Shown: positions 42,748 through 51,856 of the stretch, one piece after another | Position numbering within the stretch: position 1 is the stretch's first letter | Layout of the letters: every line of letters begins with the position of its first letter | Assembly (NCBI GenBank): GCA_938036435.1 | Contig: CALHPU010000018.1 | Location: 124,001 to 188,000, forward strand | From: an uncultured Pirellulaceae bacterium | GTDB taxonomy: Bacteria; Planctomycetota; Planctomycetia; Pirellulales; Pirellulaceae | Direction: 5' to 3' | DNA length: 64,000 nucleotides | Translations under genes and position numbers: made by a program | The notes under the pieces: model-generated | Seen by the model: only the letters and a program-made list of their open reading frames with translations | The model's database searches: none | Told to the model about the DNA's origin: nothing

Positions 42748-43992
42748 ATGTCTGAAGTCTCAAAAAACGAACAACTGATCCACGCGTTACTTGACGGTGA
42801 ACTTGACAGTCAACGCGCCCAAGAAGTGCGAACGATGCTCGCTAACGATCATCAACTTGGCCAATACCACCGATCCTGCCTTGCGCAAAAAGATGCGATT
42901 GGGGCATTGGCGCGATTCAAATTGCCCGAGGATTTTCGCGATCGCGTTTTGCAGGCCGCCCAAATTCCCGTTGCCGCGACAACACCGATGTTGACCAATT
43001 CTACGACTCAACCGTTGCAAACCGAACCAATCCAGCCAAGCCCGTTTACGACGCGTTCGGGGCGATTAAAGTGGCAGATTGCAACGACGGCGATTCTTTC
43101 TTCTGCCGCCACGCTTTTGATTACAACGTTTGTGTTACCCAATGGCACCACAGGCCACGGTCCAATTATTGGAAGGGTTACACCAAGGACTGTTTCGCCG
43201 GCAACGGATGAAGCTTCTGTTGATCCTGTCTTGGCGGAAGTCTCCGATTCGTTGCTGGAAGAAGATTCAATTGCCGCATCAGCGTTGACAGAACCGCCGA
43301 TCGAACAGGTCTGGCTCCTCGAGGCTCAAGACGGGCGATCCAGCCTAAAACTTGCCCGCACGCTAGCCGCAAATTCTATTCAGGTTCCTGCGGAACTTGC
43401 GGCTGAAAGCGACGACGAATTAAGCAATACGCTTGATCAGGAGATAAACGGTATTCTGATTGAAGCTAGTGCGATCCAAATGAAGAAAGCGCTTTTGGAG
43501 TTGGCCGATTCGGAACAGTTTGAGATTTCGGCGTTCACATTACCCGGACACGAAGCCTATTTCGCTGATATTCGCCAAGCAAAAGGTGCCGGAAGTGACT
43601 TGCCGGACCTGGTGAAGCAGGAAGCTGCAGAGGTTGTGCCGTCGGCGGATCAGTTAGCCGCTGAGGCGATTGCGGCGGCAGCCAATCCTGTCGAAGGCCA
43701 GCTGTCACAGCCACCCATTGTGATGGCACAGCAACTACGCCAGCGACGATTCGCAAAAAAGAAGCCGGTAGAAACGGTCGAGACCGACGACCAAGAAAGA
43801 ACGTTGTTCGCCGACGGAGTTTACTCCAATGCAGATGGCCCGGAGGGTATGGGGGCATCCGCTTCTCCCCCGATTAGCGTTGACCAATCGCCTGCGGTGA
43901 AGCAAAACGTAGAAGCCTTGTTTCCCAACAACCAAGACATCGATGAGCCCAAGGGCAACTATCTACTGCTGATTCGCAGCGCGCCGCAGTAA
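42748..43992 (+). CDS. Membrane protein, probable anti-sigma factor
   Basis: The 414-residue protein has an N-terminal helical part like RseA-type anti-sigma domains (EQLIHALLDGELDSQRAQEV), one membrane helix at about residues 110-130, and a long acidic outer part. There is no HxxxCxxC zinc motif. The position right after the ECF sigma gene supports the assignment. The outer part is Glu/Ala/Ser-rich and ends YLLLIRSAPQ, of unknown fold. Confidence 0.75.
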   Translation: MSEVSKNEQLIHALLDGELDSQRAQEVRTMLANDHQLGQYHRSCLAQKDAIGALARFKLPEDFRDRVLQAAQIPVAATTPMLTNSTTQPLQTEPIQPSPFTTRSGRLKWQIATTAILSSAATLLITTFVLPNGTTGHGPIIGRVTPRTVSPATDEASVDPVLAEVSDSLLEEDSIAASALTEPPIEQVWLLEAQDGRSSLKLARTLAANSIQVPAELAAESDDELSNTLDQEINGILIEASAIQMKKALLELADSEQFEISAFTLPGHEAYFADIRQAKGAGSDLPDLVKQEAAEVVPSADQLAAEAIAAAANPVEGQLSQPPIVMAQQLRQRRFAKKKPVETVETDDQERTLFADGVYSNADGPEGMGASASPPISVDQSPAVKQNVEALFPNNQDIDEPKGNYLLLIRSAPQ

Positions 43993-44028
43993 ACCACAGC
44001 GCAAGGCTGTTGTTCAATTCAGGAAAGT

Positions 44029-44093
44029 TGATAGCGTAAAGGCGCGAGCCTTCCGATACTAGATTCACTGGACGGCTTGCGCCGTGCCGCTTC
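44029..44093. repeat. Imperfect palindrome related to the family 1 interior
   Basis: AGGCGCGAGCCTTCCGATAC pairs imperfectly with ACTGGACGGCTTGCGCCGT. The word AGCGTAA-GGCGC-AGCC also occurs at 13849-13866. It lies between the anti-sigma-like gene and the convergent Tyr-rich gene. Confidence 0.55.
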
Positions 44094-44125
44094 TGCGCGA
44101 GTTTGGAGTTGCCCGCGCCAACGAT

Positions 44126-44461
44126 TTAGAAAATGTCAGTGATGAACTGGTGGCCCCAGTGGTATCGTCGAGCAGACGGGTAGTAGTTGTGCCAAGCCTT
44201 GTTGTAGACAGGGATTCGCATTTCGGGGCGGTATCGGTAATACAGGCTATCTGCACTTCGATAGGCCTCGTTACCCCAGTAGTTCTGTGGGTAGGTGACA
44301 TACGGGTAGTGATAAAAGCGATTCATGTTCTGCGCACCTTCGCGCGTTCCCCATGATTGGCCGAATGCCCGCTCTTGAGCCTGAGTTGTATCGGATTGGC
44401 CGATGACGCAAACCGAAAACGTTGCCATTACCATGGCGGCAAGAAATACACGACGAAACAT
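44126..44461 (-). CDS. Small exported tyrosine-rich protein
   Basis: The 111-residue protein has a signal peptide (about 1-27) and then a mature part rich in Tyr, Trp and His: YHYPYVTYPQNYWGNEAYRS, then YRYRPEMRIPVYNKAWHNYY and RRYHWGHQF. The aromatic pattern is that of a small secreted planctomycete protein family of unknown function. It is convergent with the anti-sigma-like gene. Confidence 0.75.
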   Translation of the reverse strand: MFRRVFLAAMVMATFSVCVIGQSDTTQAQERAFGQSWGTREGAQNMNRFYHYPYVTYPQNYWGNEAYRSADSLYYRYRPEMRIPVYNKAWHNYYPSARRYHWGHQFITDIF

Positions 44462-44726
44462 TGGATTCTCCGAAAGTGGTCTGTGATCACTGAAAATGTG
44501 TCACCAACCGAATTGTTTGGCTCAACACGTCTTGGTCGTTTCATCGTCAATGGAACGACCGCGATTTACCGAATGTTTGGTATTATCGTTTAAATCGGAC
44601 CAATTGCGTGACTGCATCAAGACGCAGTAACGATCAGTTAAACTGCGTTGAGTTTGCGGGCTGCGTGGAACTGCTGCGGTTGGGGGTAGTCACGAAATAG
44701 GTTCTGTGTTTGGCCTGTTTTTTTGA

Positions 44727-44797
44727 ACCACGGATACACACAGATGAACACCGATATACCGGCAGTCAATCCGTGTTCATCTGTACGCATCCGTGGT
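44727..44797. repeat. Palindrome of the ACCACGGATxCACACAGATG type
   Basis: 29-nt arms differ at four places around a 13-nt loop: ACCACGGATACACACAGATG at left and its complement at right. Sequences like this recur in many bacterial genomes as intergenic palindromes. Confidence 0.8.
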
Positions 44798-44800
44798 GTC

Positions 44801-44898
44801 GGGTGCCATGCTTCACGCCTTATAGAGACAAGTGCAACTATTGAGTGCAGGCATGCTTACGCCTTAGATGTGGTAGTGGTTAACGTTGCGTGAGCATG
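44801..44898. repeat. Repeat GGGTGCCATGCTTCACGCC, copy 1
   Basis: GGGTGCCATGCTTCACGCC (44801) recurs in reverse at 51835-51853. Further in, CATGCTTACGC (44852) pairs with GCGTGAGCATG (44888). Copy 2 is at 51753-51853. Confidence 0.65.
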
Positions 44899-44986
44899 TT
44901 TCGGGGGCAGGCTAGAAACAAATCACTAAAGTTTGCGAAAGCATAGTGTCTTGTTTTTCATGGAAATGTCCATTTAATAAAAAGAC

Positions 44987-45235
44987 ATGGCACCCCAGCC
45001 GGAATTGGCTGAGCTTGTGTTCGGTCGAGAGCTTGTTGTCCACGATACTGGCAAAAACATTGGTAACGACTTTTGGCGTACGTGTCTGTAGACGGAAACG
45101 GCGTTAGCGCTAAATGGTCCGCAGATTCGCTTGGAATTAAATCTAGTATTCGAAATCGAACACGTTAACAACTTAGAATCGGACGCTCGAAACATAGGGT
45201 ATGGATTGTGGTACGATTCTATGCTAGTCCCATGA
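44987..45235 (+). pseudogene. Interrupted reading frame
   Basis: An ATG frame of 34 codons (MAPQPELAELVFGRELVVHD...) ends at TAG (45089-45091). The same frame continues for another 47 codons (ALALNGPQIRLELNLVFEIE ...) to TGA at 45233. Both halves have coding-like composition. No clear ribosome site. I do not recognise the family; it may be a broken small gene or chance. Confidence 0.3.
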
Positions 45236-45260
45236 GAATTTCGGAAGAAGAAAGACCAAT

Positions 45261-45275
45261 AGACGGTAACCGTCT
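45261..45275. promoter_or_regulatory. Short palindrome before membrane protein gene
   Basis: AGACGG-TAA-CCGTCT is a perfect 6-bp inverted repeat, 18 nt before the start of the next gene. It could be an operator or a leader hairpin. Confidence 0.3.
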
Positions 45276-45292
45276 TAGTAAAAGGAGTGCGG

Positions 45293-46399
45293 TTGCAAAT
45301 CTACTCAACAACAGAAACACAGAAGAATCAACGAATCACAGTCTTGGCGATAGTTGAGACTGTATTGGCATCGGTCATTGCTGTTGTCATCGCAATATAT
45401 TTCGGAACAACAGCATACTATGCGATTGCCGTTTGTGGCTTGCCGACGATGTTGCTTCGGACTGAAAAGTCTGCCCGTCGAGCGCAATTGTGGTTTCTTT
45501 GGTTTGTGACTGCTCTCTTTCGTCGGTTCCCATTCGCGGACAAACCAAATCTATTGGATGCTGCAAAGATGGTCGCTGTCGCTGTAATAACACCGTCAGC
45601 CTCAATCATCACGAGAACACTCGCTACTTTTGCAACTCTGTTTACCAACTTTTTGCTGTCTATTTCTTCAATACCGAAGAACTGGAAAAGAGTTTGTTTT
45701 GAGACGGACTTCTTTTCTGAAATCGAACTCGTTCCAGGAAGATGGCTCGATGGGAATGAAGGTAGTGGCAGTCTTGAGTTTTGGAGATCCGTGACTGCAC
45801 CTAGAACGCATTGGCTCGGGTGGATTCTTTTCGTGGCAGAGATTCTTCTCTTTCTGCCGTTCTTCGTTTTTCGATTTTCGATGAAATCGACGGCGTTTGT
45901 CTATTTACCAATTTTGTGGATAGCATCTTCGACCTTTGAGATCTCAGACTTGAAGGGGTACCTGAAACGGTTTCGGGAAAGCGAATTTCAAATTCTGGGA
46001 TTGATTTACTCAATTGGTTTTTTATTGTTCATGTTGGCGAAGCTCATTTTACTAACGGTTTACAAGAACTTTGCGGATTGGTGGAATGCAAACCCCGTTG
46101 CTGAGTTCTTTTCGACCTATGTGGTGCCCAGCGAGTTTCCGATCTGGCAGCTTGCTTCATCAATCAATGCGGTCTTGTTTATCGTGCTGTGGGTGTTGGC
46201 AAAGAGCGCGCTGTTAAGAATGGACACGGTAGACGCTTGGTCAGCAAAGGTTGTTGAACATCTGTATCGAGGCTCATCATTTGTTCGTGGCATCCTGACG
46301 AGCTATGCGGTTTCAATCACTGTTTACTTGACCGTTGAAGTTGCCTGCAAATGGAGTTTACCGCCATTGGGCACTAAGTTGTTTCCTTGGGGTGATTGA
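45293..46399 (+). CDS. Multi-pass membrane protein of unknown function
   Basis: The 368-residue protein (TTG start at 45293, AAGGAG five bases upstream; a GTG at 45287 overlaps that site) has about six or seven membrane helices and no recognised motif. Base composition is lower in GC than in its neighbours, and the flanks are repeats and a broken frame, so acquisition is possible. Confidence 0.7.
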   Translation: MQIYSTTETQKNQRITVLAIVETVLASVIAVVIAIYFGTTAYYAIAVCGLPTMLLRTEKSARRAQLWFLWFVTALFRRFPFADKPNLLDAAKMVAVAVITPSASIITRTLATFATLFTNFLLSISSIPKNWKRVCFETDFFSEIELVPGRWLDGNEGSGSLEFWRSVTAPRTHWLGWILFVAEILLFLPFFVFRFSMKSTAFVYLPILWIASSTFEISDLKGYLKRFRESEFQILGLIYSIGFLLFMLAKLILLTVYKNFADWWNANPVAEFFSTYVVPSEFPIWQLASSINAVLFIVLWVLAKSALLRMDTVDAWSAKVVEHLYRGSSFVRGILTSYAVSITVYLTVEVACKWSLPPLGTKLFPWGD

Positions 46400-46672
46400 A
46401 TCATCGACTCTAAACAAAACAGAACGGGAAAATGGAACTGGGAAAGGTCTAACTGAACAACTCAAATCTTCCACGGTCCGACACTACCTATGGTAGAAAC
46501 CGCACCATCCAAAACTACGTCGGCTTAATCGTCTGAACGCAATTGGAAAGTCACCCCTAGTGTTTTACGTTGAGGCAGTTTTCTGCAATCCATATCTGCG
46601 TCGTTTTTGCGTTGCGAGAAGGGTCCTGCTAAGATCGCCGACTTCTAACCTCTCTCACTGCCAGCATGTCAC

Positions 46673-47491
46673 ATGAGTACAACTCCATTTCAGTGTCGTT
46701 TTCCAGTGCACCAGTATTTGCATTTTTTACTGGCTGTCAGTTTCCTTCTGCCGATTGGTTGCAGCACCGCGCAGCAACCGACAGTCCAACCCAAAACTGC
46801 TGCGGAGTTACTTGCCGCCGCTCGTGTGAAATTTAGGACAGGAGATTTTAAGGAGACGATTGAGGTTCTCCAATCGATTACCGACCAGCAGAAGATTACC
46901 GATCGCGATAAAGTCGCTGCCGATTTTCTATTGGGGGAGGTCTACTTCGCTAATGGCCAAGCGGCCGAGTCTGTCGCCGCTTTCGATCGTGTCATTGCGT
47001 TGCAGCCCCAGCTTAAACCCCAACTGTGGCAACGTGGATTAGCGTTGTACTATGCCGACCGCTACGCTGATGTGGTCAATCAGTTGGAGAGTCATCAGAA
47101 TTTCAACTCGCAAGACGTTGAGAACTCAGTGTGGCACATGCTGTCCAAATCAAAAACTACTTCCGTTGAAGAGGCGCGGAAAGGCATGATTGAGATCTCG
47201 TACGATAGACGCCCCGCGATGCCAGAGATCTACGAGATGTTTGCCGGCAGAGGAACTGTCGATCAGGTCCGAGCCTCGGCCGATCGCAGTGGTGATGCGT
47301 CGACGATTTATCATGCCAGTCTCTACATTGGGCTGTTTTACGAAATGATGGGCGAGGCCGAGAAATCACAATTGGCGATTGAATCGGCAGTCAAAGAAAA
47401 CCGCTTTGGCCCGAACGTGTTTATGGGCAACGTTGCACGTATGCATGCCAAGGCACGCGGCTACGACACCAAAAACGATTCGAAAAAGTAA
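46673..47491 (+). CDS. Lipoprotein with TPR repeats
   Basis: The 272-residue protein has a lipoprotein signal with LPIGC (C30) and TPR-like repeats (AAELLAAARVKFRTGDFKET; GEVYFANGQAAESVAAFDRV; RGLALYYADRYADVVNQLE). It is likely an outer-membrane- or periplasm-anchored protein that scaffolds other proteins. The small lipoprotein gene follows 83 nt later. Confidence 0.85.
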   Translation: MSTTPFQCRFPVHQYLHFLLAVSFLLPIGCSTAQQPTVQPKTAAELLAAARVKFRTGDFKETIEVLQSITDQQKITDRDKVAADFLLGEVYFANGQAAESVAAFDRVIALQPQLKPQLWQRGLALYYADRYADVVNQLESHQNFNSQDVENSVWHMLSKSKTTSVEEARKGMIEISYDRRPAMPEIYEMFAGRGTVDQVRASADRSGDASTIYHASLYIGLFYEMMGEAEKSQLAIESAVKENRFGPNVFMGNVARMHAKARGYDTKNDSKK

Positions 47492-47574
47492 AGACAACCG
47501 CTGCGATTGAAACTTGCCATGTGTTAAATTGTCGGAGTAAATGTCACTTGATTTTTGAATCTCACGGTTTTTCA

Positions 47575-47802
47575 ATGCGTTGTTTCCAACAGTTTTCGTT
47601 GTGTCTCGTTATTGCTCTGGCAATCTCTCTAACGGCTCTTTGCGGCTGCGATTTGGGCACGTATTCCAAACGCTCGACAGATTACCTAGAGACGAATCCG
47701 GGCGGCGTGAAAAAGAAGGTTAAGAAAGTCGAAAAGGTGGAGGAATCGGAAGAGACCTCTTCCATGAACCAACACGCAAAGCACCGGTCCCTCCGGGCCT
47801 AG
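47575..47802 (+). CDS. Small lipoprotein
   Basis: The 75-residue protein has a signal with lipobox ALCGC (C25), then a charged, Lys/Glu-rich tail (KKKVKKVEKVEE). The ATG at 47575 gives the signal peptide; an upstream start at 47521 would put 18 polar residues before it. Function unknown. Confidence 0.65.
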   Translation: MRCFQQFSLCLVIALAISLTALCGCDLGTYSKRSTDYLETNPGGVKKKVKKVEKVEESEETSSMNQHAKHRSLRA

Positions 47803-47868
47803 CGGTCCCCCAGACCCGAAGTAAATAGAAGCTGAAGTGGATTTCTCCAAGAAATCCCGTGCCGCAGG

Positions 47869-47912
47869 AATTCTGGCGAATCCCACTACTAATTCTGGCG
47901 AATCCCACTACT
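47869..47912. repeat. 22-bp tandem repeat, two copies
   Basis: AATTCTGGCGAATCCCACTA plus CT occurs twice in a row, without change. The reverse complement is similar to the interior of the family 2 element at 35194-35213. A GGATTTCTCCAAGAAATCC hairpin lies just before (47839-47857). Confidence 0.85.
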
Positions 47913-47933
47913 GGTCATTGCAACGATGCCACT

Positions 47934-48803
47934 CTACCCGCCGAAACCGCTGTACCGCTTCACGCCGCGGAACCACAACACGCGCGATAGTACGATAAAG
48001 AAAATCACCCAAGCCGCTTCGATGGCCAGTCCCCAGTACATCGCCGCCCCTTCGACTTTGCCCAAGAACACTGCGGCGGGAAAGTAAGCCAAGTATTTGA
48101 AGGGAAGGAATTCGACAAAGGCTCGGATATTTACAGGGCCCTCGGGAAGTAGTTCAAGTGGAAACATGTGGCCTGACAACAAAAAGTTCATCAGCATGTA
48201 GATGAACGTCAGCGAAGTGACCTCAAGGAACCAAAATCCGACCAAGCCAATCGTACACTCCAGATAAAACCCCAGCATAAATCCCAATATCAACGACGTG
48301 AAAAACACGAGTAGCGTTTCTGTATCGGGCCAGCCGTCAATGAAAAAGTCACCGCACAACCAGTACACCAACGCGAACGGCAACGCCGCCATCAAATAGT
48401 AGACCAATTTGTGCGCAATGCGTTGCATCAACAAACAGGCTTGCATGTCGACGGGCTGGATGAGAAATTTCTTGATCTCTCCGCTACGGATTTGGTTGGC
48501 GATGCCTTTGGTCAGTCCTGGCATACTGGAAAACGCGCGGGCGATGGTCACCATTAAATAGTAGGCAACCATATCACCATAGCGGTACCCTTGAATGTCT
48601 TCGTCAGGGCCTGCCGCAGAATCGGCCGTGCCGGGCGTTGAAATCGCGTCGTAGATCGCCCACCACAGAAAGATTTGCGTCAGTGTCGGCAGAAAACGCA
48701 TCAACGTGCCGATGATGAAGTCACCGCGATAAACCAGACGCTCGTTGATCGAGATCTTAAAAAACGTCCACCAAGTTTTCACGTTATTAAGCACTTGCGG
48801 CAC
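47934..48803 (-). CDS. ABC-2 type transporter permease
   Basis: The 289-residue protein has six membrane helices and the pattern of ABC2_membrane_6 / DUF990 permeases (start VKTWWTFFKISINERLVYRGDF; GEIKKFLIQPVD). Its GTG start overlaps the end of the ATPase gene by 17 nt. Related systems usually have two permeases; only one is here. Confidence 0.88.
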   Translation of the reverse strand: MPQVLNNVKTWWTFFKISINERLVYRGDFIIGTLMRFLPTLTQIFLWWAIYDAISTPGTADSAAGPDEDIQGYRYGDMVAYYLMVTIARAFSSMPGLTKGIANQIRSGEIKKFLIQPVDMQACLLMQRIAHKLVYYLMAALPFALVYWLCGDFFIDGWPDTETLLVFFTSLILGFMLGFYLECTIGLVGFWFLEVTSLTFIYMLMNFLLSGHMFPLELLPEGPVNIRAFVEFLPFKYLAYFPAAVFLGKVEGAAMYWGLAIEAAWVIFFIVLSRVLWFRGVKRYSGFGG

Positions 48804-49800
48804 CGGTCGATGATTGTTTTTTCTCTTCCGCCGCCGAAAAAACGTTTGAGATCACCTCTTCGAGCGGCGGGTCTTCGACGACGATGTCATCCACGGAATG
48901 CGATTTGAAAATTCCCGCTAGGACTTCCCCCACACGATCTCGGCCAACGCGAAACTTGATCTTGGGTTCCTCGACTTCAATCACATTGGGAAGACTTCTC
49001 AAGTCTCCCAGTGACGACGCGTTTGACAGCTGTAGCGTAACGATTTTGTCGCCACTGAATTTGTCGACGATGCCTTCCAGTGAACCATCGTGATAAATCT
49101 CGCCGTCAGCAATGATCACCACGCGCCTGCAAAGTGCCTCGATGTCTTTCATATAGTGGCTGGTTAAGAGAATCGTCGTTTTGCGTTGCTGTTGATAATG
49201 CTTGAGGAACTCTTGAATCTTATGCTGAGCCACCACGTCGAGGCCGATGGTGGGTTCGTCCAAAAACAGCACGTCAGGCTGATGCAGCAGAGCCGCGATC
49301 AACTCCATCTTCATTCTTTCCCCCAACGACAATTCGCGGACAGGTTGATTCAGCAACCGATTCACGTCCAGCAAATCACACAGTTCGTTCTTCGTATTGT
49401 CGAACTTCTCAGCAGGTACGCCGTAAATATGCTGGTTCAGTCGGAACGATTCAGCGGCCGGTAAATCCCACCACAGCTGGTTCTTCTGGCCCATCACCAG
49501 CGCGAATCGGCGCCGATACTCGTTTCGTCTTTCCCACGGCGTGTATCCCATCACGCTGCAGGAGCCTGAGTCCGGATTGATTACCCCGGAGAGTAATTTG
49601 AGCGTGGTCGTTTTGCCGGCTCCGTTGGGGCCAAGGAATGCAACGAATTCGCCTTCTTCAACTTCAAGGTCAATGTTCTTCACCGCCTCGACGTTGTGGT
49701 ATTGGCGCTTAAACAAGCCTTTTACCGAAGCCGCCAACCCCTCGGTTTTTTGGTACACACGGTATGATTTGACAAGGTTTTTTATCTCGATGACAGGCAT
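48787..49800 (-). CDS. ABC transporter ATP-binding protein
   Basis: The 337-residue protein has Walker A GPNGAGKTT, signature LSLGERM, Walker B VLFLDEPT and the H-loop LLTSH. An extra C-terminal part follows, as in the daunorubicin/NodI-type export ATPases. It drives the permease encoded next. The ATG at 49800 is chosen over 49857. Export substrate unknown. Confidence 0.93.
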   Translation of the reverse strand: MPVIEIKNLVKSYRVYQKTEGLAASVKGLFKRQYHNVEAVKNIDLEVEEGEFVAFLGPNGAGKTTTLKLLSGVINPDSGSCSVMGYTPWERRNEYRRRFALVMGQKNQLWWDLPAAESFRLNQHIYGVPAEKFDNTKNELCDLLDVNRLLNQPVRELSLGERMKMELIAALLHQPDVLFLDEPTIGLDVVAQHKIQEFLKHYQQQRKTTILLTSHYMKDIEALCRRVVIIADGEIYHDGSLEGIVDKFSGDKIVTLQLSNASSLGDLRSLPNVIEVEEPKIKFRVGRDRVGEVLAGIFKSHSVDDIVVEDPPLEEVISNVFSAAEEKKQSSTGAASA

Positions 49801-49965
49801 GCCCGAAAGTATAGATTCCCGACTACCGAACCAACAGCGGTCAGTTGACCCATACATTCATTTTTAGAAACTGCCACGTGCCCCTTGCGAAACGGCATGT
49901 CCCCTAGGATATTTTGACGTGGCCAAATATTTACAATCACAGATAGCAGCGATCAGGCATTGGCG

Positions 49966-50460
49966 ATGGATGAGTTATCCCATTTGAGAATCGGTATTGG
50001 GCACGACACGCATCGCCTCAAGCCGGGCGGTCCGTTACGTTTGGGCGGAATCGATATTCCATTTGAATTTTCGCTGGACGGGCATAGCGACGCTGACGTG
50101 CTGCTGCATGCGATCACCGATGCTATTTTAGGCGCTGCGGCGATGGGTGATATTGGCGAACTGTTTCCTGATACGGATCAGGAGAACCATCAACGCGACT
50201 CCGGCGATATGTTGCTTAAGGCGATGCAAAAGGTTGCCGAATCTGGTTTTCAAATCATCAACCTCGACTGCATCGTGTTTGCAGAAAAACCCAAACTCTC
50301 GGCATTCAAGAAAGCCATTGCTGATCGCGTTGCGGAGATTCTAAAAATCTCTTCCGGGCAGGTTGGCGTCAAAGCAAAAACAGGAGAAGGCGTTGGTGCT
50401 GTTGGCGGCGGGCAAGCAATGATGGCCCAGTGCGTCGCGCTGATGCGGCAGATCCGCTGA
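49966..50460 (+). CDS. ispF: 2-C-methyl-D-erythritol 2,4-cyclodiphosphate synthase
   Basis: The 164-residue enzyme catalyses the cyclisation step of the non-mevalonate isoprenoid pathway. It has IGIGHDTHRL (metal-binding Asp/His), HSDADVLLHAITDAILGAAA and GDIGELFPDTD, and the C-terminal GVGAVGGG-xA motif. The ATG at 49966 is preferred to the TTG at 49960. The stop codon lies in a short tandem repeat. Confidence 0.95.
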   Translation: MDELSHLRIGIGHDTHRLKPGGPLRLGGIDIPFEFSLDGHSDADVLLHAITDAILGAAAMGDIGELFPDTDQENHQRDSGDMLLKAMQKVAESGFQIINLDCIVFAEKPKLSAFKKAIADRVAEILKISSGQVGVKAKTGEGVGAVGGGQAMMAQCVALMRQIR

Positions 50461-50496
50461 GTCTGGTGTATCCGCTGAGCCTGGTATATCCGCTGG
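50452..50496 (+). repeat. 18-bp tandem repeat spanning the ispF stop
   Basis: ATCCGCTGAGTCTGGTGT, ATCCGCTGAGCCTGGTAT and a partial ATCCGCTGG follow one another. The first unit contains the ispF stop codon. Confidence 0.75.
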
Positions 50497-50582
50497 GGTG
50501 GCAGATTGCCGTAGGATTATTTCAACCCGTCGCATAAGATTCCTGCTTGCTGCAAATAAGATTCTTTCGACTTAGTGTTTCC

Positions 50583-51098
50583 ATGTCTTCATCCACACCC
50601 CCGATTCGAATTATGGGAATCGACCCGGGATTAAACATAACCGGTTACGGAGTGATCGACATTTTGGGACACCAGCAAATCGAGATCGTGGAGGCAGGCG
50701 TCGTGCGCAGCAACCGTAAACACGAATTACAAAATCGGCTGGCATCGATTTACGACGGCGTGGCAGACGTAATTGAATCGCTCAAGCCAGACTACATGGG
50801 GCTGGAAGAACTTTACAGCCACTACGAGCGTCCCAAAACGTCAATCATCATGGGCCACGCGCGCGGCGTGATATGTCTTGCAGCCAGCAAACATAACTTG
50901 TCGATTCAGCACTATGCCGCCACGCAAGTCAAACGTGTTCTGACGGGCAACGGTCGTGCTCCGAAAAACCAGATTCAGCTCTCGGTAGCCCGCCACTTGG
51001 GACTCGACGAAGTTCCCCAACCGGCAGACGTTGCCGATGCGTTGGCGATTGCTCTGACGCATCACTACCTTTCCTTTCGCCCTGACGGACTTCTATGA
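50583..51098 (+). CDS. ruvC: Holliday junction endonuclease RuvC
   Basis: The 171-residue nuclease resolves Holliday junctions. Catalytic acidic residues are present: GIDPGL (D14), LEELYSHYERP, and ADVADALAIALTH near the end. It overlaps ruvA by 4 nt (ATGA). ruvB is not in the window. Confidence 0.95.
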   Translation: MSSSTPPIRIMGIDPGLNITGYGVIDILGHQQIEIVEAGVVRSNRKHELQNRLASIYDGVADVIESLKPDYMGLEELYSHYERPKTSIIMGHARGVICLAASKHNLSIQHYAATQVKRVLTGNGRAPKNQIQLSVARHLGLDEVPQPADVADALAIALTHHYLSFRPDGLL

Positions 51099-51730
51099 TC
51101 ACCAAGATTGCCGGACTACTGACTGAACTGGGAGAGGATGTTGCAGTATTGCACATCGCGCCATTTCACTATGAGATTCTCGTTCCCGATTTCACGCGCA
51201 GACAACTACAATTAAAAATTGACCAAGAAGTCGAACTGCACACGATTCAGTACATTGATGGCAATGTTCAAAAAGGTGGCCGGATGACACCTCGTATGAT
51301 CGGATTCAATAGTATCGTGGAGCGCGAGTTCTTCGAGATGTTTTGTTCGGTCGATGGTGTCGGAGTTAAAAAAGCGCTGCGTGCGATGGTCAGACCTGTA
51401 CCGGATGTCGCTCGCGCGATCGAAGAACAAGACGTTACCACTCTCAAGACGTTGCCGGGAATTGGCGCAGCAACTGCCGAGCGTGTTGTTGCGAAACTGC
51501 GTCGGAAGATGGCAAAATTTGCGTTGCTGATTCCGGCAATGGAAGGCGAATCGGCCGCCGCAGTCGGTCAGCACTCGCTGGCGGAAGAGGTTTGTCAGAT
51601 TCTACTTTCGCTCGGCCACCCAGAAGCCGAGGCGCGAACCATGGTGACCACTGCCGTCGAATCGGGTAAGAAGATCAAGGATGTGGAGACCTTTCTGCAA
51701 CTGGTCTACGAGCAGCGCACCGCGGGATAG
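51095..51730 (+). CDS. ruvA: Holliday junction branch migration protein RuvA
   Basis: The 211-residue protein has the OB-fold start [12 protein letters not shown], two HhH motifs ([30 protein letters not shown]) and the C-terminal domain III. It recognises four-way junctions and recruits RuvB. It is translationally coupled to ruvC. Confidence 0.95.
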   Translation: MITKIAGLLTELGEDVAVLHIAPFHYEILVPDFTRRQLQLKIDQEVELHTIQYIDGNVQKGGRMTPRMIGFNSIVEREFFEMFCSVDGVGVKKALRAMVRPVPDVARAIEEQDVTTLKTLPGIGAATAERVVAKLRRKMAKFALLIPAMEGESAAAVGQHSLAEEVCQILLSLGHPEAEARTMVTTAVESGKKIKDVETFLQLVYEQRTAG

Positions 51731-51752
51731 TTTGCTGCGAGTAAGTTGAGCC

Positions 51753-51853
51753 GGGGGCCATGCTCACGCTAGGTTAATTACTGCCTAACCTATCGCGTAA
51801 GCATGCCCAAAATCGTTCGCAGCACTTCTCGGTAGGGCGTGAAGCATGGCACC
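51753..51853. repeat. Repeat GGGTGCCATGCTTCACGCC, copy 2 (inverted)
   Basis: GGGCCATGCTCACGC (51755) pairs with GCGTAAGCATGCCC (51795), and the reverse of GGGTGCCATGCTTCACGCC closes the element at 51835-51853. Copy 1 is at 44801. Confidence 0.65.
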
Positions 51854-51856
51854 CGA

